A stretch of 64,000 nucleotides of DNA from Sphingopyxis sp. RIFCSPHIGHO2_12_FULL_65_19 (GTDB taxonomy: Bacteria; Pseudomonadota; Alphaproteobacteria; Sphingomonadales; Sphingomonadaceae): contig NZ_MIAM01000006.1 in NCBI RefSeq assembly GCF_001830555.1, positions 85,154 to 149,153 of the forward strand, read 5' to 3'. Each line of letters starts with the position of its first letter. Position 1 is the first letter of the stretch. The notes under the pieces are model-generated. The model was not told the origin of the DNA, ran no database searches, and saw only the letters and a program-made list of their open reading frames with translations. Below, one piece after another: positions 33,158 to 41,723 of this stretch. The translations under genes were made by a program, and so were the position numbers.

Positions 33158-33948
33158 TTCTGTCCTTTCGCAAAGTCGAGGGCCGCGGCGATCACTTGCT
33201 GCAAGGTGGGCAGGATCGCCGGGTTCGGGTCGAGGGGAGCGGCTTCGGTCAGTGCAGCGGATTCGGTCATGTAACCGCGCTGCGCCAGCTCCATCTGGAT
33301 CGCATGGATGCCTTCGTCGGGACGGCCATAATGGCGCGTCGTCCAGCCGCCCTTGAAGCGACCGTTGACGACATGGCTGTGGCCGCTGGCTGCGCAGATG
33401 TTGGCGATTACGGTTTCGAGTTCGGGTGCGCAGGTCGCGCCATCGTTGCTGCCGATGTTGAATTGCGGCAGCTCGCCATCGAACAGCCGGGGCACATGGC
33501 TGCGGATCGAATGCGCGTCATAAAGGGTGATGCGGCCATGCCGCGCGCGCAGTCGATCGATCTCGCCCGCCAGCGCCTCGTGATACGGCCGGTGATAGAG
33601 GTGGAGACGCTGCATGATCTCGGTCTCGTCGGGTCCGCCGAAGCGATAGAGCGGATCGCCGTCGAAGGTCGTGGTCGGGCAGAGTTCGGTGGTCGCCTGT
33701 CCGGGATAGAGCGACACGCCTGACGGATCGCGGTTCATGTCGATCACGCTGCGCGAGATATCGGTGGCGACCAGCGTGGCGCCAAGGTCGGCGGCAAAGG
33801 CGTAAAGATCGGCAATCCACCAGTCGGTATCCAGCTGCGCCCGCCAGGGCGAAACGAACTGGTCGTCGAGCCCCGCAAGGTCGGTGCCGCCGTGCGGGAA
33901 GGCGAGGATGAGCGGCGCGTCGCCGCGATGAACGCGCAGCCAGTCCAT
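33154..33948 (-). CDS. hutG: N-formylglutamate deformylase
   Basis: A 264-residue zinc-dependent amidohydrolase of the N-formylglutamate amidohydrolase family: [11 protein letters not shown] at the N-terminus, [34 protein letters not shown] and the conserved [16 protein letters not shown]. It hydrolyses N-formylglutamate to glutamate and formate, the last step of the HutF/HutG branch. The ATG at 33948 overlaps the hutH stop, and its own stop overlaps the hutU start. Confidence 0.95.
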   Translation of the reverse strand: MDWLRVHRGDAPLILAFPHGGTDLAGLDDQFVSPWRAQLDTDWWIADLYAFAADLGATLVATDISRSVIDMNRDPSGVSLYPGQATTELCPTTTFDGDPLYRFGGPDETEIMQRLHLYHRPYHEALAGEIDRLRARHGRITLYDAHSIRSHVPRLFDGELPQFNIGSNDGATCAPELETVIANICAASGHSHVVNGRFKGGWTTRHYGRPDEGIHAIQMELAQRGYMTESAALTEAAPLDPNPAILPTLQQVIAAALDFAKGQK

Positions 33949-35468
33949 CACGCGATGCCGGGCAGGGCGGCGGGCACCGCAGCGACGAGGCTGCCCGACC
34001 GGACCAGCGCGGTCGCGGCCTCCATATCGGGATGGAAATGCCGGTCGTCGCCGAGCATCGGGACCGCGGCGCGGAGGTGTGTGTGTGCGGCCTGGAGCGC
34101 GTCGCTCGATTTCAGCGGCGCATGGAAGTCGATACCCTGACACGCCGCAAGCCATTCGATGCCGATCACCGCGCTGGCATTGTCGGCCATGTCGAGCAGG
34201 CGGCGCGCACCATGCGCGGCCATCGACACATGATCCTCCTGGTTGGCCGACGTCGGGATCGAATCGACGCTGGCGGGATAGGCGCGCTGCTTGTTCTCGC
34301 TGACCAGCGCCGCGGCGGTCACCTGCGGGATCATGAAACCCGAATTGAGGCCGGGGCGCGGGGTGAGGAAAGCGGGGAGGCCGGACAGCGCGGGGTCGAC
34401 GAGCATCGCGATGCGGCGTTCGGAGATCGAACCCATCTCGCACAGCGCCATGGCGATCATGTCGGCGGCGAAAGCGACGGGTTCGGCGTGGAAATTGCCG
34501 CCCGACAGCGCCTCGTCACTATCCGCAAAGATCAGCGGATTGTCCGACACGCCGTTCGCTTCAATGCCCAGCGTCTCTCCAGCCTGGCGCAGCAGGTCGA
34601 GCGCGGCGCCCATCACCTGCGGCTGGCAGCGGAGGCAATAGGGGTCCTGCACGCGCGGATCGCCCTCTGCGTGCGAGGCGCGGATCGCGGAGCCCGCCAT
34701 CAGGGTGCGCAGCGTGTCGCCGACCTCGCGCTGCCCCCTGTGACCGCGCAGCGCGTGGATACGCGCATCGAACGGCGCATCGGAGCCTTTCGCCGCTTCG
34801 GTTGAAAGCGCGCCGGTCACGAGCGCGGAGCGGAAGATGGTTTCGGCGCGGAAAAGCCCCGCGAGCGCGTTGGCGGTCGAAAATTGGGTGCCGTTGAGCA
34901 GCGCAAGGCCCTCTTTGGGGCCAAGCTCGAGTGGGACGAGACCGGCCTGCGCCAGCGCATCGGCGGCGGGCAGCGTCTGATCGCCGACCTCGATCAAACC
35001 AACCCCGATCATCGCCGCTGCCATATGCGACAGCGGCGCCAGGTCGCCGCTCGCGCCGACCGATCCCTGCGACGGGACGACGGGGGTCAGGCCTTTTGCG
35101 AGCATCGTCTCCAGCATCGCCACCGTTTCGCGCCGCACCCCCGATGCACCGACGCCAAAGCTCGCAAGCTTCAGCGCCATCATCAGCCGGACGACGGGGA
35201 CGGGCGAGGGTGCGCCGGTGCCCGCCGCATGGCTGAGCACGATGTTGCGCTGGAGCGTCGCCAAATCGTCACTCGCGATCCGCACGCTCGCCAGCTTTCC
35301 AAAGCCGGTGTTGATGCCATAGACCGGGTCGCCCTTGGCAACGATGCGCGCCACCGCGGCGGCGCTCGCGTCGATCGCATCCCATGCACCGGCGTCCAGC
35401 GCCGCGCTTGCGCCTTCATAAATGGCGCGCCAGTCGGCGAGCGTCATGGCGCCGGGGGTGATGATCAT
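33948..35468 (-). CDS. hutH: Histidine ammonia-lyase
   Basis: A 506-residue lyase that removes ammonia from histidine to give urocanate. The Ala139-Ser140-Gly141 tripeptide in [14 protein letters not shown] forms the electrophilic MIO prosthetic group. Other family blocks are [25 protein letters not shown] and [17 protein letters not shown]. The length is normal for the family. The ATG overlaps the hutI stop codon. It is the committed step of the pathway and is likely repressed by HutC through the shared operator upstream of hutI. Confidence 0.97.
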   Translation of the reverse strand: MIITPGAMTLADWRAIYEGASAALDAGAWDAIDASAAAVARIVAKGDPVYGINTGFGKLASVRIASDDLATLQRNIVLSHAAGTGAPSPVPVVRLMMALKLASFGVGASGVRRETVAMLETMLAKGLTPVVPSQGSVGASGDLAPLSHMAAAMIGVGLIEVGDQTLPAADALAQAGLVPLELGPKEGLALLNGTQFSTANALAGLFRAETIFRSALVTGALSTEAAKGSDAPFDARIHALRGHRGQREVGDTLRTLMAGSAIRASHAEGDPRVQDPYCLRCQPQVMGAALDLLRQAGETLGIEANGVSDNPLIFADSDEALSGGNFHAEPVAFAADMIAMALCEMGSISERRIAMLVDPALSGLPAFLTPRPGLNSGFMIPQVTAAALVSENKQRAYPASVDSIPTSANQEDHVSMAAHGARRLLDMADNASAVIGIEWLAACQGIDFHAPLKSSDALQAAHTHLRAAVPMLGDDRHFHPDMEAATALVRSGSLVAAVPAALPGIA

Positions 35469-36649
35469 TGTCCGTCCTTGATGCGTTGGTGAAGCGGGTT
35501 GAAGCCGATGCGGTAAACCAGCTCGGCGGGGTCGGTGACGTCCCAGATCGCGAGGTCGCAGACCTTGCCGGGCTCAAGCGTGCCGACATCTTCGCCAAGG
35601 CCCAGCGCGGCGGCGGCGTTGACCGTCACGCCGCGCAGCGCCTCGACCACCGTCAGCCCGAACAAGGTCGCGCCCATGTTGAGCATGAGCAGCAGCGAAG
35701 TCGTCGGCGAGGTGCCGGGATTATTGTCGGTCGCAAGCGCAATGCGCGTGCCGTGGCGGCGCATCGCGTCGACCGGCGGCAATTTGGTTTCGCGCATGAA
35801 ATAATAGGCGCCGGGGAGCAGCACCGCGACCGTGCCCGCTTCGGCCATCGCGCGAACGTCCTCTTCGGTCGCATGTTCGAGATGGTCGGCCGACAAGGCG
35901 CCGTGCCGTGCCGCGAGCGCACTGCCGCTCAGCGCCGATAATTGTTCGGCATGCAGCTTGACCGCCAGCCCGTGCGCCTTGGCAGCTTCGATCACGCGCT
36001 CGCATTGCGCCGGCGAAAAACCAATGCCTTCGCAAAAAGCGTCGACCGCGGTGGCAAGCGGCGCGGCGGCGGGGATCATATCGGCCACGACAAGGTCGAT
36101 ATAGGCATCGCTGTCGTTCTGATATTCGGGCGGCAGCGCGTGCGCGCCGAGGAAGGTCGGTTCGACGCGAACGGCGCGGCGTCCGGCGAGCGCGCGCGCG
36201 GCGCGCAGCATCTTCAACTCGTCCGCGGTCGAAAGCCCATAACCCGACTTGATCTCGATCGTCGTCACGCCCTCGGCGATCAGCGCATCGAGGCGGGGAA
36301 GGGCGGCGTCGACCAGGTCCGCTTCGCTCGCCTCGCGCGTCGCGCGCATCGTCGATACGATCCCGCCGCCCGCGCGGGCGATGTCTTCATAACGCGCGCC
36401 TGCAAGCCGCATGGCCCACTCATTGGCACGGTTGCCGCCATGGACCAGATGCGTGTGGCAGTCGATCAGGCCGGGGGTGATCAAGCGGCCTTCGCAATCG
36501 GTTATGCGCGCGGCCGTCGCAGGGGCGTCGTCGGCGGGCCCCGCATAGACGATCCGCCCATCCTTCGCCGCCACGACGCCCTTGTCGATCAGCCCAAGGC
36601 TGCCATCGGCCATCGTTGCGAGTCGGGCGTTTGTCCAGATCTGCTCCAT
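35465..36649 (-). CDS. hutI: Imidazolonepropionase
   Basis: A 394-residue metal-dependent amidohydrolase that opens imidazolone propionate to N-formimino-L-glutamate. Signatures are [20 protein letters not shown] near the N-terminus, [28 protein letters not shown] and [12 protein letters not shown] prefer the start at 36649 ([13 protein letters not shown]). The longer frame to 36676 would place the start codon inside the hut operator palindrome. First gene of the operon hutI-H-G-U. Confidence 0.95.
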   Translation of the reverse strand: MEQIWTNARLATMADGSLGLIDKGVVAAKDGRIVYAGPADDAPATAARITDCEGRLITPGLIDCHTHLVHGGNRANEWAMRLAGARYEDIARAGGGIVSTMRATREASEADLVDAALPRLDALIAEGVTTIEIKSGYGLSTADELKMLRAARALAGRRAVRVEPTFLGAHALPPEYQNDSDAYIDLVVADMIPAAAPLATAVDAFCEGIGFSPAQCERVIEAAKAHGLAVKLHAEQLSALSGSALAARHGALSADHLEHATEEDVRAMAEAGTVAVLLPGAYYFMRETKLPPVDAMRRHGTRIALATDNNPGTSPTTSLLLMLNMGATLFGLTVVEALRGVTVNAAAALGLGEDVGTLEPGKVCDLAIWDVTDPAELVYRIGFNPLHQRIKDGQ

Positions 36650-36674
36650 CTGGACAGTCTCGCCCCGATGCGCC

Positions 36675-36692
36675 ATTATGTCTAGACATAAT
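36675..36692. promoter_or_regulatory. HutC operator between divergent hut operons
   Basis: A perfect 18-bp palindrome, ATTATGTCTAGACATAAT, in the 53-bp gap between hutI and hutF. Its ends give CATAAT hexamers on both strands that could be -10 elements, so one bound repressor could shut off both promoters. The ATGT-AT-ACAT core is typical of GntR/HutC operators. Confidence 0.75.
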
Positions 36693-36702
36693 ATGAGGAC
36701 GG

Positions 36703-38055
36703 ATGATGGCTTCTCTGTGGTTCGAGCGGGCGTGGCTTTGCAGCGAGTGGAAACGGGATGTGCGCCTGCGGATCGCCGACGGCATGATCGCCGCGGTCGA
36801 GGTCGGGGTCGAAGCGGAGGAGGGTGATGAGCGGCACCGCGTCGCGCTGCCCGGGCTTTGCAATGTCCACAGCCACGGCTTTCAGCGCGGGATGGCCGGG
36901 CTTTCGGAGCGCCGCAGCCGACCCGACGACAATTTCTGGAGCTGGCGGGAGATCATGTACCGCTTCCTCGACCGGCTGACGCCCGAGGATGTCGCCGCGA
37001 TCACCGCGCAGGCCTATGCGGAGATGCTGGAGACCGGGTTCACCCGCGTCGGCGAGTTTCACTATCTGCACCATGACCCGGCCGGGGCGCCCTATGCCGA
37101 CCGGGGCGCCATGGCGGGGGCGATTGTCGAGGCCAGCGCCGTGAGCGGGATCGGCCTGACCTTGCTCCCCGTCTTTTACGCGCATGGCAATTTCGGCGCC
37201 GCACCACCCAGCCCCGGTCAGCGGCGTTTCCTTTGCGATATGGACGGCTTTGCCGCGCTGCTCGATGCGGCGCGGCCAAAGCTGGTCGGCGACGCCAATA
37301 TCGGCATCGCGCCGCACTCGCTGCGCGCGGTGACGCCGAGCGAACTGGCGACGCTGCTCGACATGTCGCCCACCGGCCCCGTGCATATCCACGCCGCCGA
37401 ACAGGTGAAGGAGGTTGCCGACTGCGTCGCGTGGAGCGGCGCACGGCCCGTCGAATGGCTGCTCGACCATGCCGGAGTCGACGAACGCTGGTGCCTGATC
37501 CATTCGACGCACATCGACGAAAGCGAAGTGGTGCGTTTGGCCGCCAGCGGGGCGGTCGCGGGATTGTGCCCGATTACCGAGAGCAATCTGGGCGACGGCA
37601 TCTTTCCTGCGGCCGAATATCTCGCCGCGGGCGGCCGTTTCGGCGTCGGCACCGACAGCAACATCCTCGTCGACGCGGCGCAGGAACTGCGCGCACTCGA
37701 ATATTCGCAGCGGCTGGCGCAGCGCGCGCGCGCGCTGCTGGCGCGCGAGGATGTGCCTTTTGTCGGAACGAATATGTTCGGATATGCGCTGTCCGGCGGG
37801 GCGCAGGCGCTTGGCGTGCCCGCCGGGTTGGCGGTGGGCCATGCCGCCGACATCGTCTCGCTCGACCTCGACCATCCTGCCTTTGCAGGGACCGATGATG
37901 CGACGCTTTTCGACCGCTGGATTTTTGCGGCGCGCGCGGGTGCGATCGACAGCGTGTGGCGCGCGGGGGTCCAGCGCGTCGCCAAGGGGCGGCATGTCGC
38001 GGCCGACGCGATCGGCGGCGCCTATCGCGCCTGCATCGCGCGGCTGCTCGCGTGA
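36703..38055 (+). CDS. hutF: Formimidoylglutamate deiminase
   Basis: A 450-residue amidohydrolase converting N-formimino-L-glutamate to N-formylglutamate and ammonia. The N-terminal metal motif is [16 protein letters not shown]; further blocks are [45 protein letters not shown], and [15 protein letters not shown]. The presence of hutF together with hutG shows the five-step route rather than direct HutG hydrolysis. GAGGA precedes the ATG at 36703; the ATG at 36706 is equally possible. Its stop overlaps the hutC start (GTGA). Confidence 0.95.
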   Translation: MMASLWFERAWLCSEWKRDVRLRIADGMIAAVEVGVEAEEGDERHRVALPGLCNVHSHGFQRGMAGLSERRSRPDDNFWSWREIMYRFLDRLTPEDVAAITAQAYAEMLETGFTRVGEFHYLHHDPAGAPYADRGAMAGAIVEASAVSGIGLTLLPVFYAHGNFGAAPPSPGQRRFLCDMDGFAALLDAARPKLVGDANIGIAPHSLRAVTPSELATLLDMSPTGPVHIHAAEQVKEVADCVAWSGARPVEWLLDHAGVDERWCLIHSTHIDESEVVRLAASGAVAGLCPITESNLGDGIFPAAEYLAAGGRFGVGTDSNILVDAAQELRALEYSQRLAQRARALLAREDVPFVGTNMFGYALSGGAQALGVPAGLAVGHAADIVSLDLDHPAFAGTDDATLFDRWIFAARAGAIDSVWRAGVQRVAKGRHVAADAIGGAYRACIARLLA

Positions 38056-38732
38056 ACCCCGCGCGCCGCATCCGCGACGAGATTGCCGCGTCGATCCAGT
38101 CGGGCGAATGGCGCCCCGGCGACCGGGTGCCGACCGAGCAGGAACTGGCGGCCCGATATGGGTGCGCGCGCGCGACGGTGAGTAAGGCGCTTGGCGAGCT
38201 GGCCGCATCGGGGCTGGTCGAACGGCGACGCAAGGCCGGAACCTTCGTCGCGCATCCGCCGGTTCATTCGGCGGTGATGACCGTGCCCGACCTCGCCGAA
38301 CTGATTGCCGCGCGCGGAGAGGCCTATCGCTGGGATCTGGCGTCGATCGCGGCGGAGGATTCGGGCGAGGCGCTGTGCCCCGGTCCGGCGCTGCGGATCG
38401 AGGGCGTGCATATGGCGGCGGGCGAGGCCTTTGCCCTCGAACGCCGCGTCATCGCGCTCGGCGAAGTGCCCGCGGCGGCGGAGGCCGATTTTGCGAAGGA
38501 AGCGCCCGGCACCTGGCTGCTGGGCCACATCCCCTGGACCCAGGCGCGGCACGTCATCCGCGCGCTGACCCCGACGCGCCGGGAAGCCGCGCTGTTGGGG
38601 ATCGGAACGGGCGCCGCCTGCCTTGAACTCGACCGCACGACGTGGCGCGCGGGTCGCGTCGTCACGCATGTCCGGCAATTGTTCCGCGGCGACCGTTTCG
38701 ACCTGGTCGCAGAATTCAACGCGGGGCCATGA
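38052..38732 (+). CDS. hutC: GntR/HutC-family histidine utilisation repressor
   Basis: A 226-residue regulator with a GntR winged helix (PTEQELAARYGCARATVSKALGELAASGLVERRRKAGTFVA) and a C-terminal UTRA effector domain (LLGHIPWTQARHVIRALTP, GAACLELDRTTWRAGRVVTHVRQLFRGDRFDL). In other bacteria HutC binds urocanate and releases the hut promoters. The GTG start overlaps the hutF stop. The palindrome at 36675-36692 is the likely target, giving control of both hut operons. Its 3' end overlaps the convergent sugar transporter gene by 17 nt. Confidence 0.93.
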   Translation: MNPARRIRDEIAASIQSGEWRPGDRVPTEQELAARYGCARATVSKALGELAASGLVERRRKAGTFVAHPPVHSAVMTVPDLAELIAARGEAYRWDLASIAAEDSGEALCPGPALRIEGVHMAAGEAFALERRVIALGEVPAAAEADFAKEAPGTWLLGHIPWTQARHVIRALTPTRREAALLGIGTGAACLELDRTTWRAGRVVTHVRQLFRGDRFDLVAEFNAGP

Positions 38733-40239
38733 CGCCGCCCGCGCCGTGCGGGATCATCGGCACGATGCGCAGCATGGCGATCGCGGCAATCACCCACGCG
38801 GCCGCGGCAAAGCCCATGGTATAGACGGGTTCACCGGGAAACAGCGCCTTCATCACCTGGCCCATCACCGTTGCGACCAGCAATTGGGGGACGACCACAA
38901 AGATGTTGAACAGCCCCATATAGATGCCAAGCTTTGCCTGCGGCAGGTTCGAGGCGAGGATCGCATAAGGCATGGCGAGAATCGAGGCCCAGGCGATGCC
39001 GATCGCCACCTCGGCAAGCAACAGCGCCTGCGGGTCACGCAGGACAAGGAAGCTGGCAAACCCCGCCGCACCGATCAGCAGGCAGATGATGTGCGTGCGC
39101 GCCTGCCCGACGCGCCGCGACAGCCAGGGAAGAAGGGTGAGGGCGGCGATGGCCGCAACGGCGTTATACGCGGCAAACAGCACCCCGACCCAATTGCCCC
39201 CGGCCTGGTAGGCGGACGACGCGGGATCGCTGCTTCCGAACATATATTGCGCGACGACGGGCGTGGTGTTGATCCACATGATGAACAGCGCCGACCAGCT
39301 GAAGAATTGGACCAGCGCGAGTTTCTTCATCACCGGCGGCATCCCGGCGAAATCGCCGACGATATGCGCCAGCATATTGTTGCCGCGCCCGGCGCGGGCG
39401 AGCGCGATGGCGGCGGCATTCGCGGCGCCAAAGGCGACGAGCAGCGCGGCGAGCAGATAAAGTTCCTTTTCGAGCGCCCAGCGGGCGACAACCAGGGCGA
39501 CGCCCATTCCCGCGGCGATCCATGCCACGCTGCCGGCATAGCGGCGCGCGGCGAGGCGTTCGGTCAGGCTGGTCGCGGTGTCCGCCGGTTCTGCGTCGGC
39601 AAAACCGGCCATTTCTTCGGGCGTATATTCGCGTGTGGTCAGCACCGTCCACAGGACCGAGACGAAAAATGCGGCGCCTCCGGCCCAGAAACTGTAGCGC
39701 ACCGTATCGGGGATTTCGCCCGGCGGCGCGGTGTTGGCGACGCCGAACTGGTCGAGCAGCCAGGGAAAGGCCGATCCCGCCACCGCGCCGGCCCCGATGA
39801 AGAAGGTCTGCACCGCATAACCGATGCTGTGCTGGTCACGGCGCAGCATGTCCCCGACAAAGGCGCGGAACGGCTCCATCGATATGTTGATCGCCGCGTC
39901 GAGGATCCACAGCATGACGACCGAGAACCATAATATGCGCGATTCGGGCATGACGGCCAACGCCAGCGCGGCGAGGATCGCACCGGCGAGGAAATAGGGG
40001 CGCCGACGGCCGAGCCGACCGAGCCAGGTGCGGTCGGACATATGGCCGATGACGGGCTGGACGAGCAGGCCGGTCAGCGGTGCGGCGATCCAGAGCGCGG
40101 GCAGCGTTTCCAGTTCGGCACCGAGCGTCTGGAAAATCCGGCTCATATTCGCATTTTGCAGCGCGAAGCCGATCTGGATTCCCAGAAAGCCGAAGCTGAT
40201 ATTCCACAGGCCCCAAAAGCCCTGTCTCGGCTTTTCCAT
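38716..40239 (-). CDS. MFS sugar transporter (maltose/oligosaccharide type)
   Basis: A 507-residue inner-membrane protein with about 12 hydrophobic segments, starting FWGLWNISFGFLGIQIGFALQNANMSRIFQTLG. It carries the MFS signature around IGHMSDRTWLGRLGRRRPYFLAG and SMEPFRAFVGDML. It resembles the sucrose/maltose transporter group found beside TonB receptors and GH13 genes in Caulobacter and sphingomonads. It is followed upstream by a LacI gene in the same orientation, with a LacI-type site in the gap. It likely carries maltose or maltodextrins released by the amylases of this locus. Confidence 0.85.
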   Translation of the reverse strand: MEKPRQGFWGLWNISFGFLGIQIGFALQNANMSRIFQTLGAELETLPALWIAAPLTGLLVQPVIGHMSDRTWLGRLGRRRPYFLAGAILAALALAVMPESRILWFSVVMLWILDAAINISMEPFRAFVGDMLRRDQHSIGYAVQTFFIGAGAVAGSAFPWLLDQFGVANTAPPGEIPDTVRYSFWAGGAAFFVSVLWTVLTTREYTPEEMAGFADAEPADTATSLTERLAARRYAGSVAWIAAGMGVALVVARWALEKELYLLAALLVAFGAANAAAIALARAGRGNNMLAHIVGDFAGMPPVMKKLALVQFFSWSALFIMWINTTPVVAQYMFGSSDPASSAYQAGGNWVGVLFAAYNAVAAIAALTLLPWLSRRVGQARTHIICLLIGAAGFASFLVLRDPQALLLAEVAIGIAWASILAMPYAILASNLPQAKLGIYMGLFNIFVVVPQLLVATVMGQVMKALFPGEPVYTMGFAAAAWVIAAIAMLRIVPMIPHGAGGVMAPR

Positions 40240-40325
40240 CTCACTCTCCCCGGTGGCCGCTGGTGCGGCTCGCCCGGCGCGACGATGGCCGCGGGGGCAA
40301 GGCAGGGCAAGCCGCGCGGCCGCTG

Positions 40326-40339
40326 CGTATACGAATACG
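40326..40339. promoter_or_regulatory. LacI-type operator upstream of the MFS transporter
   Basis: The sequence CGTATACGAATACG lies 87-100 bp upstream of the transporter start. It matches the palindrome GTATACGTATAC at 41566-41577 at all but one position of the shared core. Confidence 0.55.
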
Positions 40340-40357
40340 TTGGCCGAAGGGGGGCGG

Positions 40358-40375
40358 CTAGGGTCCTGACCCTAG
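40358..40375. other. Hairpin overlapping the lacI stop codon
   Basis: Perfect inverted repeat CTAGGGTC-CT-GACCCTAG; on the minus strand the lacI stop codon TAG (40372-40374) lies inside it. Flanking GGCGG and CCGCC extend the stem past a one-base bulge. There is no U-tract, so it is probably a processing or insulation stem rather than an intrinsic terminator. Confidence 0.5.
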
Positions 40376-41406
40376 ACCGCCGTGCTCTGCCGCTTGATCA
40401 GCCGCGTCGGCAAGACGCTGCGCTCGACGGGCAGGTTGTCGAGACGCCGCAGCAGCGCATCGACCAGCAATTCGCCCGCGCTTTTCATGTCCTGCATCAC
40501 CGTTGTCAGCGTCGGCGAGGTCAGGTTGGCGGCCGGAATATCGTCGAAGCCGATGACCGCGACGTCCTGCGGCAGGCGGAGCCCCGCCTCGGTCAGCGCG
40601 CGCATTGCACCGATCGCGATCAGGTCGCTCGCCGCGAAAATGGCGTCGAACGGGCGCCCGCTCGCCAGCAGCGCGCGGGCGGCGGCATGGCCCGATTCCT
40701 CCGACGAGATTGCGTCGCGCTGCAACGCGGGATCGGGCGACAGACCCGCCCCCTCCATCGCCCGGCACAGCCCGGCGTAGCGGTCCTGGAATTCGGGGGC
40801 GTGGTCCGATGCATCGCCAAGAAAGGCGATGGTGCGCCGCCCGATTTCGATCAGGTGCCGGCCCGCCTGCATTCCGGCGCCGACATTGTCCGATCCGACG
40901 GTCAGCCCGATGCTGTCGTCCGACACCGATCCCCAGCGGACGAATTTGGTATCCATTTCGACCAGATGTTCGAGTTTCGAGCGATAAAGCTGGTAATCGC
41001 CATAGCCGAGCAAGATGATGCCGTCGGATCGGTGGCTGTCCTGATAGGCGACGTGCCAGTCGTTGTGCATCTGCTGAAAGCTGATCAGAAGGTCATAGCC
41101 GCGCAGCGCGCACTGGCGCGTGATCGACCCGAGCATCGACAGGAAAAAGGGATTGATCATCGACTGGTCGGGGGTCGGGTCCTCGAAAAACAGCAGCGCC
41201 AGCGTATGCGTGCGCTGTGAACGGAGGCTGGAGGCGTTTTTGTCGACGGTGTAGTTGAGTTCGCGCGCGATGCGTTCGATGTTCGCGCGGGTCGCCGCGC
41301 TGACCGACTTGCTGCCGCGCAGCGCGCGCGACACCGTGGGTTGGGACACGCCCGCGAGATAGGCGATGTCAAAGCTCGTCGGCTTGGCGGAGGGCTGTCG
41401 CCCCAT
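40372..41406 (-). CDS. LacI-family transcriptional regulator of the maltodextrin locus
   Basis: A 344-residue regulator with an N-terminal LacI helix-turn-helix (TSFDIAYLAGVSQPTVSRALRGSKSVSAATRANIERIARELNY) and a periplasmic-binding-like sugar domain (HLIEIGRRTIAFLGDASDH, DAIFAASDLIAIGAMRAL, VAVIGFDDIPAA). It lies between the MFS transporter and the divergent TonB receptor-amylase operon. Palindromes matching GTATACGWATAC occur in front of both, so it probably represses both until maltose or a maltodextrin binds. The inducer is inferred from the GH13 and GH97 neighbours. Confidence 0.92.
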   Translation of the reverse strand: MGRQPSAKPTSFDIAYLAGVSQPTVSRALRGSKSVSAATRANIERIARELNYTVDKNASSLRSQRTHTLALLFFEDPTPDQSMINPFFLSMLGSITRQCALRGYDLLISFQQMHNDWHVAYQDSHRSDGIILLGYGDYQLYRSKLEHLVEMDTKFVRWGSVSDDSIGLTVGSDNVGAGMQAGRHLIEIGRRTIAFLGDASDHAPEFQDRYAGLCRAMEGAGLSPDPALQRDAISSEESGHAAARALLASGRPFDAIFAASDLIAIGAMRALTEAGLRLPQDVAVIGFDDIPAANLTSPTLTTVMQDMKSAGELLVDALLRRLDNLPVERSVLPTRLIKRQSTAV

Positions 41407-41723
41407 GCTGCTCTCCCGGTCGCGGCGGCCTTATCGCTGGTCGCTGCATGGGGCAGACTAGCGATTGGTCCGGTCGATGCCAAGAATTTGCATGAAGCCG
41501 ACGCGCGTCGCGATCGGCCGGAAAACGACCGATTTGGAAGGCCGCCGCCCTTTCGCATATTATGCGTATACGTATACCCTATGGTCCCATGGCCCGATTG
41601 GTTCCAATTGCAAGGCCGAGATGGGAAAACCCACGCTTCGTTGAGAGGATGCTGCGCGGCACGATTGCCGCCCCCTTTTGCCGTCGCTCGGGTTCGACCG
41701 CCCATCGCAGCAGGGGACTTTGA
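41407..41723. promoter_or_regulatory. 317-bp divergent regulatory region with LacI operator
   Basis: No gene is supported here. It holds the perfect palindrome GTATACGTATAC (41566-41577), preceded by an AT-rich TCGCATATTATG, between divergent lacI and receptor genes. The receptor ATG at 41724 follows an AGGGGA Shine-Dalgarno. Confidence 0.65.
41566..41577. promoter_or_regulatory. LacI-type operator upstream of the TonB receptor-amylase operon
   Basis: GTATACGTATAC is a perfect 12-bp palindrome with a central CG typical of LacI-family operators. A near copy lies at 40326-40339. Confidence 0.65.
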
